From: an uncultured Oscillospiraceae bacterium
Lineage (GTDB): Bacteria; Bacillota; Clostridia; Oscillospirales; Oscillospiraceae
Direction: 5' to 3'
NCBI GenBank assembly: GCA_958438185.1
Contig: CAUBQU010000104.1
Span: forward strand, 1-5,648
DNA: 5,648 bases
Below, one piece after another: positions 1-5,648 of this stretch. Each line of letters starts with the position of its first letter. Position 1 is the stretch's first letter. A model generated the notes under the pieces. That model worked only from the letters and a program-made list of their open reading frames with translations, did not search any database and was not told the DNA's origin. The translations under genes and the position numbers were made by a program.

Positions 1-2
1 GG

Positions 3-974
3 GTGTTTCTGGTTGTCCTGTTCGGCTCAGCATTGCTGGGCCGCTTCAACCTGACGCCCCACCAGCTTTTTTCTTTACTCCGCTCCCAGTTCCAAGCGGT
101 CGAGCCGTGCTGGCCGGTCGGGTCGGAGAATGTTTTGTTTGAGATCCGCCTGCCCCGGATCGCCGCGGCGGCCCTCGTCGGCGCTTCGCTGGCGTTGGCC
201 GGTGTCGCCTACCAAGGCATGTTCCGGAACCCGATGGTCTCGCCGGATATCCTGGGCGCTAGCACCGGCGCCGGGTTCGGCGCGGCCCTGGCGATCTTAT
301 GCGGCGCGGGATATTTTGCCATCTCGGCGACGTCCTTTTTCTTTGGCCTCGTCGCCGTCTTCGCCGCGTATCTTGTCAGCCGTCTGAGCCGGACGAATCC
401 CACCGTTGCGATGATCTTGGCGGGCATTATGGTCTCGTCCCTGTTTTCCGCCGGGACCTCTTATATGAAGCTGGTGGCCGATACGCAGCAGCAGTTGCCC
501 GCCATCACCTACTGGCTCATGGGTAGCCTCTCCTCCATCAAGGTGCGGGACGTGCAATTTTTGTGCATCCCCTTTGTCGTAGGCTTTCTCCCCCTGTGCA
601 TCCTGTGCTGGCGGATGAACCTGCTGACGGTCGGCGATGAAGAGGCCCGGGCCATGGGCGTCAATACGACGCGGCTGCGCCTGATTGTCGTCGTCTGCGC
701 GACGCTGCTGACCGCAGCCAGTGTCGCCGTCTCGGGCATGATCGGCTGGGTTGGCCTGGTCATCCCCCATTTTTGCCGGATGATCTTCGGCTATGACTAC
801 CGGCGGCTCGTTCCGGCCAGCGCCCTGTTCGGCGCGGCGTTCCTGATCGTCGTCGACGATGTCGCCCGGCTAGCAACGACATCGGAGATCCCGCTGGGCA
901 TCCTGACAGCCTTTGTTGGCGCGCCGATCTTCATCTACTTAGTCCTGACAGGAGGTGGCAACCGTGCAGATTGA
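3..974 (+). CDS. FecCD-family ABC transporter permease (iron-siderophore/haem/cobalamin type), 5'-truncated
   Basis: Membrane subunit of a type II ABC importer that moves a metal chelate (iron-siderophore, haem or corrinoid) across the cytoplasmic membrane. The visible 323 residues are nearly all hydrophobic helices. Family hallmarks are RLPRI at about 49-53, NPMVSPDILGAS at 76-87, GDEEARAMG at 211-219 (the cytoplasmic stretch that contacts the ATPase), GWVGLVIPH at 248-256 and EIPLGILTAFVGAP at 295-308. Family members are usually 330-350 residues with ten helices. Here the first helix is only partly present (VVLFGSALLG), so about 20 N-terminal residues probably lie before the window. A GTG at position 3 is in frame, but its upstream region is not visible and I do not take it as the true start. 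The 3' end overlaps the ATPase gene. The family call is firm; the substrate cannot be told from this sequence. Confidence 0.95.
   Translation: MFLVVLFGSALLGRFNLTPHQLFSLLRSQFQAVEPCWPVGSENVLFEIRLPRIAAAALVGASLALAGVAYQGMFRNPMVSPDILGASTGAGFGAALAILCGAGYFAISATSFFFGLVAVFAAYLVSRLSRTNPTVAMILAGIMVSSLFSAGTSYMKLVADTQQQLPAITYWLMGSLSSIKVRDVQFLCIPFVVGFLPLCILCWRMNLLTVGDEEARAMGVNTTRLRLIVVVCATLLTAASVAVSGMIGWVGLVIPHFCRMIFGYDYRRLVPASALFGAAFLIVVDDVARLATTSEIPLGILTAFVGAPIFIYLVLTGGGNRAD
950..955 (+). promoter_or_regulatory. Ribosome binding site of the ATPase gene
   Basis: A perfect AGGAGG lies inside the last codons of the permease gene. It is 8 bases from the GTG at 964, which is ideal spacing. The upstream in-frame GTG at 955 overlaps this site and cannot use it, so the site decides the start. 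Confidence 0.8.
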
Positions 975-1740
975 AGTACGTGACCTCTCCTTTTCCTATC
1001 CCAAGCACCCGGTGCTGCAGCATCTCACCTTTTCCATCCCCCAGGGCGAACTGGTCGCCCTGCTGGGGCCCAACGGCGCAGGAAAAAGCACGCTGTTTCG
1101 CTGCATTCTCGGCTTTCTGCGGCCGGAGGGGGAAATCTTGCTGCGCGGGCGGCCCGTCCGCTCCCTGACGCAGCGGGAGCTCTCCCGGGAAATTGCCTAT
1201 ATCCCCCAATCTGCAGAGCCGATCTTCAATTACACCGTGCTCGACACCGTCCTCATGGGCACCACCGGGACACTGCAATTGGCCCAGCGCCCCGGCAAAG
1301 CGCAGCTGGAAGCGGCGCACCGGGCGCTGGATCAGCTGGAGATCGCCCATTTGGCAAACCGGGGCATCAGTCAGGTCTCCGGCGGTGAGCGGCAGCTGGC
1401 GCTAATCGCCCGGGCGCTGGTGCAAAATGCAGCCGTGCTCATCATGGACGAGCCGACGGCCAATCTCGACTACGGAAATCAGCAGCGCGTGATGGCCCGG
1501 GTCTGTGGGCTGACCCACCAGGGCTATACCGTCCTGGTCTCGACCCATAACCCGGAGCATGCGCTGCGCTATGCCAGCCAAGTACTGGCACTGCAAGACG
1601 GCTCTCTCTGTGCCTTCGGGCCAACGGCGCAGACGTTGACGCCGGACCTCATTGATAAGCTATACGGCATCCATGTCACCATGGCAGAAGTCATGACGCC
1701 GCAGGGGCCCGCCTGCAGCCTGATTGCATTGGAGGAATGA
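964..1740 (+). CDS. FecE/BtuD-type ABC transporter ATP-binding protein
   Basis: Cytoplasmic ATPase that powers import through the FecCD-type permease encoded just upstream. With the start at GTG 964 it has 258 residues, normal for the family (about 250-270). All catalytic motifs are intact: Walker A GPNGAGKST at 35-43 (Lys41), Q-loop Gln82 in YIPQS, signature SGGER at 139-143, Walker B LIMDEP with Asp162 and Glu163, the following ANLD D-loop, and the switch His195 in VSTH. An in-frame GTG at 955 would add three residues but overlaps the ribosome binding site. The start lies inside the permease gene (11-base overlap), which favours translational coupling and balanced amounts of the two subunits. 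The family is certain; the transported ligand (iron chelate, haem or cobalamin) is not resolved. Confidence 0.95.
   Translation: MQIEVRDLSFSYPKHPVLQHLTFSIPQGELVALLGPNGAGKSTLFRCILGFLRPEGEILLRGRPVRSLTQRELSREIAYIPQSAEPIFNYTVLDTVLMGTTGTLQLAQRPGKAQLEAAHRALDQLEIAHLANRGISQVSGGERQLALIARALVQNAAVLIMDEPTANLDYGNQQRVMARVCGLTHQGYTVLVSTHNPEHALRYASQVLALQDGSLCAFGPTAQTLTPDLIDKLYGIHVTMAEVMTPQGPACSLIALEE
1731..1735 (+). promoter_or_regulatory. Ribosome binding site of the SLH surface protein gene
   Basis: GGAGG within the last codons of the ATPase gene, 9 bases before the ATG at 1745. It supports ATG 1745 over the in-frame TTG at 1724, which lies upstream of this site and would spoil the signal peptide start (MKKR). 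Confidence 0.8.
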
Positions 1741-1744
1741 AGAG

Positions 1745-4700
1745 ATGAAAAAACGAATTTTGGGGATCATCCTGTGCCTGTGTCTGCTGGTGCAGCTGCT
1801 GCCAGCCGTCGGCCTGGCCAGTGACACAATCACCGGCATCGTCCCGCTGAAGGCGGGGCAGGACGTGGCGACGATCCGCTGCGAGCTGGCGGACAAGAGC
1901 TACACCTTCCTGGACTTTACCAAGGAAGCCGATGGCTACCACTACAGCTTTGAAAAACCCGACCAGAGCTACGAGATCATCCCGGAATACTTCTCCACCA
2001 CCGTCTGGGACGGCGCAGTGGATATCTCCTGGTATGATGAAACGAAGGACGCGTTTTATCTCGACACCCCGGCCCAGCTTGCGGGCCTGGCGGCTCTGGT
2101 TTGCGGCAACGTGGACATCGATACGCCTGATTACCGCATCAAGGGTGACCAGAAAAACCTTGTCTCCACAAAGGTCGATGATTACCTGCTTATTGGCGCC
2201 GGTGGCGGTGACATTCACGACACCGTCTACGTCGGCGACCCGGGTCACGACTTTTCTGACAAGACCGTATACCTGACCTGCGACATGGACATGGGCGGTG
2301 TCAACAACTGGGTGCCCATTGGCGGCAAATACCCGCTGGATGTAGAAAACTGCGCCAAGGTCGTCGAGGCATTTTTTAACGGCACGCTGGACGGGCAGGG
2401 CCACCGAATTACAAATCTCAAATGCAACCGCTATGGCAGTAAGCATTTCGGTTATTCCGAGGGCATCGGCCTGATCGGCTATCTGGGCCAGCTCTATGAA
2501 AACGAAGTGTCGCCCAAGGCGGCTCCTTCCGTGCGGAATCTCTCGGTCAGCGGTGATTTTTACGGTCGCCGCCGGGTCGGTGGGGTCGTTGGCCGCAGCG
2601 GCAGCGTCCCGACTGGGATTTACATTGAAAACTGCGCAAACTTTGCGTCCGTCAAGAGTACAGACGCCAAGGGCGTCGGCGGGATCATCGGCGCCGGCTG
2701 GAGCAAGGGCGCCATCGTCAATTGCTATAACGCGGGCAAAATCAGCACCACCTATGCCTGCCCCGCCGGCGGGATCTGCGCCAGCAACCAGGGGCTGGAT
2801 ATTTACAACTGCTTTAACGTCGGCACCATTGATTCCAACGGAAACCAGCGCGGCCGCGGCATCGGCGGCCATGACAGCGGTTCCTATACCATCGCCGATA
2901 CCTACTACATGGAAGGCTGCGACGACGATACGGAATCCCACGGCTGGTATGCTGGCAACGCCATTACCATCCATGTGGACATTGCGGCAAAATCGGAAAG
3001 CTATATGAAGTCTCAGGACTTTGTCGATGGCCTCAACTGCAATGGCGACGCCTTTGTCAAAACAGAAAACGGCTATCCCCGCCTTGCCTGGGAGCAGGAC
3101 AACACAGCCAAAAACTGCAATGTGACCTTTGTACTGAATGAGCAGGGCAGCGTCTCGGCCACGCAGGAAAGCCCAGTCCGTGCAGGGACGGTCCTGCACC
3201 TCACAAACAAGCCTGCCAGCGGCTGGGCCTTCCGGGCCTACACGCTGAACGGCAAGCGTCTGACCAGCCCCTTTGCCACAGTAACCCAGGACGCCGCCAT
3301 CGGCGGTATCTTTGAAGCGCTGGCCGCTGGTGCGCTCTATATTGAAGCCAACCCCGCCTGTGATATCACAGTCGTCAAGGAAAGCGGCATGGCAGTGGTA
3401 GACGGCCAACTGACTGCTGTCCAGAATTACCCTGTCAAGGACGGCGATGCCTTGTATGAGGGCGACAAGCTGCGGGCCACCGCGAAGATTCACGACGGCA
3501 TGAATCCGGATGACCTCAACTATGTTTACACCGGTGCCTTTGAATACAGCTTCACCTACGAGGACGAGAACAAGACCCATTGGCCCTCCAACAAAGGCGA
3601 TGCCACCGTTTCGAGCCTGATCACCACTGCTTCCCTGCATCTGTCGGTGCTGCCGCTGATGACCCACAAGGTTTGGACACAGCTGGCAGAGACGGACTGG
3701 TATGACGCAAGCAAAACCGAATTCACCCTCACAACAGCGCGACAGCTGGCCGGACTTGCATTGCTTGTCAAGCAGGGCAACACATTTTCCGGCAAGACCG
3801 TCCGCCTGGGCAAGGACGTCTCCCTAAACAACGACGACGCGACCTACAGCCGCAGTGTCCGCTGGTTTGACGGCATCGGTTCCACCAGCGCCCCCTTCTC
3901 CGGTACTTTTGACGGAAACGGCTACAAAATTACGGACATGCGGGCAGAAGCCACTACCAGCTATTCCGCCCTCTTCCTGGCAACGGATGGCGCGACGCTG
4001 CAAAACATTCAAGTCAGCGGCGTCGCTAAGGCGAGTGGCTATGTCGCCGCCATCGTCTCCAGCGCGAAAAACACGACGATCAAGAATTGCACCGCAGACG
4101 TCGCCATCACGGCGCTGCAGAATTACGCAGGCGGCATCGCCGCCTACATAGACGGCGGCACCCGGATCACTGGCTGCGTCAGCCGCGGTACGATCAACGG
4201 GGCCGACGGTGTCGGCGGCATCGTCGGCGCCTGCCAGGATACGGCCAGCAGTCTGACCGGCTGCGTGAATTACGGTGCCATTGCAGCCGATGGCTCCAGC
4301 GCCGGAGCTGGCGGCATTGCCGGGCGCATGAACGGCAGCATGACCCGCTGCGCCAACTACGGCACAGTCACCGGCAAGGTCTGGTACCTGGGCGGCCTGG
4401 CAGGCAGCTGCAATACCGACAAGGGCGGCGTCATCACCGGCTGCTATAATATCGGCGCCGTCACCAGCACCTCCACCTACGGCTCCGCCGGAACCGGCGG
4501 TCTCATCGGCTACGGCAACTATTACAAGCTGCAAAACTGCTACGACTACGGCACGGTCACCGCAGCCAAGGGCTCGACCGGCGCCATCGTCGGCCGGGAC
4601 GGCCGTCGCTCCTACAGCAGCCGCCAGCGCTGCTACTATCTGGCCAGCGCCTGCGCCAATGCCAGCAATAACGCGGCCCAGGAGACGAACGTTGAAGCAA

Positions 4701-5518
4701 TCTCTGCCGCCGACTTTGCCAGCGACGCCTTTGCCAGCCGCCTGAACGAAGGCTTGACCCCCGCCGCCTTTGCCCAGGCCGGAAACGGCTATCCGGAATT
4801 CCTCGCCGGCTGCGCCCATGACGGCGCAACGCACCGGGAAAACGCCCAGGCAGCCACCTGCACGGCAGCCGGTTACACCGGCGATCTCATCTGCGACCTG
4901 TGCGGCGAGACCATTGAAGCAGGCCAGGCCATCGCCCCGTTTGCCTGCCCCAGCACCGGCTTTACCGACCGTCCGGCTACAACCAGCTGGGACCATGCCG
5001 GGATCGACTTTGCCCTGAACAACGGCCTGTTCTACGGCACCAGCAGCACCCAGTTCTCCCCCAGCGCCGCGATGACCCGGGCCATGCTCGTCACCGTTCT
5101 CTGGCGACTGGACGGCAAACCGGCCCCCAAGAGCAGCAACCCCTTCCAGGATGTTCCGGCCAACCAGTATTACTGCGATGCCGTCACCTGGGCCTCGGAG
5201 AATAACATCGTCGCCGGGATGGGCCAGGGCCGCTTCGCGCCGGACGCCAGCATCACCCGGGAGCAGATCGCCGCAATCATGTACCGCTACGCTGCCTGGA
5301 AGGGCTATGACACCTCCGCCCGGGCAGACCTGTCGTCCTTCCCGGACCTCGGTCAGGTCAGCAGCTGGGCCACAGCGAATATCTCCTGGGCCAATGCCGA
5401 GGGTCTGATCTCCGGCAACCAGTCTGGCGGCCGGACCTACCTGCTCCCCCAGGGCAACGCCACCCGCGCCCAAGTCGCCGCGATCCTGATGCGCTACGTC
5501 ACACGGGTCGCAAAATAG
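1745..5518 (+). CDS. Secreted GLUG-repeat beta-helix protein with three SLH domains
   Basis: A 1257-residue exported protein probably held on the cell wall by its SLH domains. A signal peptide covers residues 1-25 (MKKR, hydrophobic core, likely cut after GLA). Residues 26-87 are an unassigned lead-in. Module A (about 88-447) and module B (about 644-1020) share one plan: W-x7-WYD, QLAGLA-LV, F-x-x-K-T-V-L, NGTLDGQG or SGTFDGNG, a run of GLUG-like turns with GG[IVL]xG and NC or GC, then NGYP. Between them lie an InlB/Flg_new-like beta repeat (about 458-525) and an unassigned domain (about 530-641). A Cys/His linker (1023-1053) precedes SLH domains at about 1071-1128, 1132-1192 and 1197-1255. 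The gene follows the ATPase by 4 bases, so it should be co-transcribed with the importer. Its function is unknown; a surface ligand-capture or adhesion role is inference. The architecture is clear and the start is well supported by GGAGG at 1731. Confidence 0.93.
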   Translation: MKKRILGIILCLCLLVQLLPAVGLASDTITGIVPLKAGQDVATIRCELADKSYTFLDFTKEADGYHYSFEKPDQSYEIIPEYFSTTVWDGAVDISWYDETKDAFYLDTPAQLAGLAALVCGNVDIDTPDYRIKGDQKNLVSTKVDDYLLIGAGGGDIHDTVYVGDPGHDFSDKTVYLTCDMDMGGVNNWVPIGGKYPLDVENCAKVVEAFFNGTLDGQGHRITNLKCNRYGSKHFGYSEGIGLIGYLGQLYENEVSPKAAPSVRNLSVSGDFYGRRRVGGVVGRSGSVPTGIYIENCANFASVKSTDAKGVGGIIGAGWSKGAIVNCYNAGKISTTYACPAGGICASNQGLDIYNCFNVGTIDSNGNQRGRGIGGHDSGSYTIADTYYMEGCDDDTESHGWYAGNAITIHVDIAAKSESYMKSQDFVDGLNCNGDAFVKTENGYPRLAWEQDNTAKNCNVTFVLNEQGSVSATQESPVRAGTVLHLTNKPASGWAFRAYTLNGKRLTSPFATVTQDAAIGGIFEALAAGALYIEANPACDITVVKESGMAVVDGQLTAVQNYPVKDGDALYEGDKLRATAKIHDGMNPDDLNYVYTGAFEYSFTYEDENKTHWPSNKGDATVSSLITTASLHLSVLPLMTHKVWTQLAETDWYDASKTEFTLTTARQLAGLALLVKQGNTFSGKTVRLGKDVSLNNDDATYSRSVRWFDGIGSTSAPFSGTFDGNGYKITDMRAEATTSYSALFLATDGATLQNIQVSGVAKASGYVAAIVSSAKNTTIKNCTADVAITALQNYAGGIAAYIDGGTRITGCVSRGTINGADGVGGIVGACQDTASSLTGCVNYGAIAADGSSAGAGGIAGRMNGSMTRCANYGTVTGKVWYLGGLAGSCNTDKGGVITGCYNIGAVTSTSTYGSAGTGGLIGYGNYYKLQNCYDYGTVTAAKGSTGAIVGRDGRRSYSSRQRCYYLASACANASNNAAQETNVEAISAADFASDAFASRLNEGLTPAAFAQAGNGYPEFLAGCAHDGATHRENAQAATCTAAGYTGDLICDLCGETIEAGQAIAPFACPSTGFTDRPATTSWDHAGIDFALNNGLFYGTSSTQFSPSAAMTRAMLVTVLWRLDGKPAPKSSNPFQDVPANQYYCDAVTWASENNIVAGMGQGRFAPDASITREQIAAIMYRYAAWKGYDTSARADLSSFPDLGQVSSWATANISWANAEGLISGNQSGGRTYLLPQGNATRAQVAAILMRYVTRVAK
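2579..2920 (+). repeat. GLUG-like repeat array of module A (about 4 turns)
   Basis: Protein-level repeats, residues 279-392. Turns start with GGVVG, GGIIG, GGICA and GIGG and carry ENCANF, VNCYNAG and YNCFNVG, with cysteines at 297, 327 and 356 (29-30 residues apart). A last, weaker turn ends at Cys392. Such turns are expected to stack as a right-handed beta-helix; the fold is inferred from the family. The DNA copies are diverged, so this is an old repeat and not a recent tandem duplication. Confidence 0.75.
4037..4648 (+). repeat. GLUG-like repeat array of module B (about 7 turns)
   Basis: Protein-level repeats, residues about 765-968. Turns begin AAIVS, GGIAA, GGIVG, GGIAG, GGLAG, GGLIG and GAIVG, each followed by a conserved cysteine in NC, GC or RC context and often by NYG or DYG. 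The cysteines are at 782, 811, 840, 869, 900, 932 and 963, so the period is 29-32 residues. The array is longer and more regular than that of module A. A beta-helix is the likely fold. Confidence 0.8.
4961..5509 (+). other. Region encoding three S-layer homology domains
   Basis: Three SLH domains close the surface protein. They open with GFTDRPATTSWDHAGIDFA, NPFQDVPANQYYCDAVTWA and SSFPDLGQVSSWATANISWA, and each closes with a TR motif (MTRAM, ITREQ, ATRAQ). SLH triplets bind secondary cell-wall polymers in Gram-positive bacteria and in some other lineages, so the protein should sit on the outer surface with its repeat modules facing out. No LPXTG sorting signal or C-terminal membrane helix is present. 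Confidence 0.9.
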
Positions 5519-5548
5519 TAAGGCAGTTCATACAAAGCAAACAAAACC

Positions 5549-5581
5549 GGGGCTGGCGCACAAAGCACATGCGCCAGCCCC
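5549..5581. terminator. Strong intergenic hairpin, likely bidirectional terminator
   Basis: A perfect 12-bp stem (GGGGCTGGCGCA with TGCGCCAGCCCC) and a 9-base loop, 30 bases after the stop codon of the surface protein gene. On the + strand the T run after it is short and offset (AAGCTTTT). On the - strand the stem is followed by a T-rich stretch (GGTTTTGTTTGCTTT). It therefore looks at least as good a terminator for transcripts arriving from the right as for this operon. Confidence 0.7.
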
Positions 5582-5607
5582 AAGCTTTTGAGCCACATAA
5601 TAAACAT

Positions 5608-5631
5608 CCCCCGGCCAAGCCGGGGGTTTTT
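5608..5631 (+). terminator. Rho-independent terminator
   Basis: An 8-bp GC-only stem (CCCCCGGC with GCCGGGGG), a 3-base loop CAA and a direct run of five T. This is the classic intrinsic terminator form on the + strand and the best candidate for the end of the three-gene transcript, about 90 bases after the last stop codon. Confidence 0.85.
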
Positions 5632-5648
5632 CATATGCGGGCATAGCC

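Noticed and set aside
297..770. A 157-codon - strand frame within the permease gene
   Set aside because: Polar, low-complexity translation opposite strongly conserved FecCD motifs; a shadow frame.
1023..1260. Riboswitch or promoter between the importer genes
   Set aside because: The genes overlap or lie 4 bases apart, leaving no non-coding space; any cobalamin or iron control element would have to be upstream of the window.
1724..1744. TTG at 1724 as the start of the surface protein
   Set aside because: It would put HWRNEE before the MKKR signal peptide and lies upstream of the GGAGG at 1731, which is well placed for ATG 1745.
1691..3667. A 658-codon open frame on the - strand, antisense to the surface protein gene
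   Set aside because: Its codons align exactly with the sense codons, so its stops would need sense TTA, CTA or TCA codons, which this GC-rich gene rarely uses. The product is low-complexity Ala/Gly/Val/Asp with no recognisable domain, while the + strand has a signal peptide, GLUG and SLH domains.
4087..4449. An Arg/His-rich 120-codon + strand frame inside module B
   Set aside because: It is an out-of-frame reading of the GLUG repeats; the composition is an artefact of GGC/CGC-rich codons and there is no ribosome binding site.
2579..4648. Possible CRISPR array or DNA tandem repeat
   Set aside because: The periodicity of about 87-96 bases is only at the protein level; the DNA copies are too diverged and there are no identical repeats with unique spacers.
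3824..5473. A 549-codon open frame on the - strand
   Set aside because: It is in the same codon-aligned antisense register and ends exactly where the sense gene uses a CTA Leu codon (3824-3826). Its Ala/Gly-rich repeats are the mirror of the sense-strand GLUG repeats.

Overview
The window is GC-rich (by eye about 60%) and carries one co-directional gene set on the + strand: the 3' part of a FecCD-type ABC importer permease, its FecE/BtuD-type ATPase, and a very large secreted protein with three C-terminal S-layer homology (SLH) domains. It ends in two strong hairpins. The host is most likely a high-GC gut Clostridia member of the Oscillospiraceae type. The signs are the Gram-positive-style SLH triplet, the 'WYD...F.L.T..QLAGLA.LV' plus GLUG-like repeat architecture, and the Cys/His-containing linker just before the SLH domains. 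This taxonomic placement is inference from protein style, not from a marker gene.

Layout: 3-974 permease, cut at its 5' end by the window edge and lacking most of the first membrane helix. 964-1740 ATPase, overlapping the permease by 11 bases. 1745-5518 a 1257-residue surface protein starting 4 bases after the ATPase stop. 5519-5648 non-coding, with hairpins at 5549-5581 and 5608-5631. There is no room for a promoter between the genes, so all three are probably read from one upstream promoter outside the window.

The permease and ATPase together form the membrane and cytoplasmic parts of a type II importer for an iron-siderophore, haem or corrinoid-like ligand. The substrate-binding lipoprotein is not in the window and may lie upstream. 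The third gene encodes a protein with a signal peptide, two copies of a GLUG-type beta-helix module separated by an InlB-like repeat and an unassigned domain, then a Cys/His linker and three SLH domains. Its tight linkage to the importer genes suggests, but does not prove, that it is a cell-surface partner of the uptake system, for example by capturing the ligand or its carrier at the wall. That link, and a regular cysteine column in the beta-helix modules, are the most interesting points here. I found no CRISPR array, mobile element, tRNA or rRNA.
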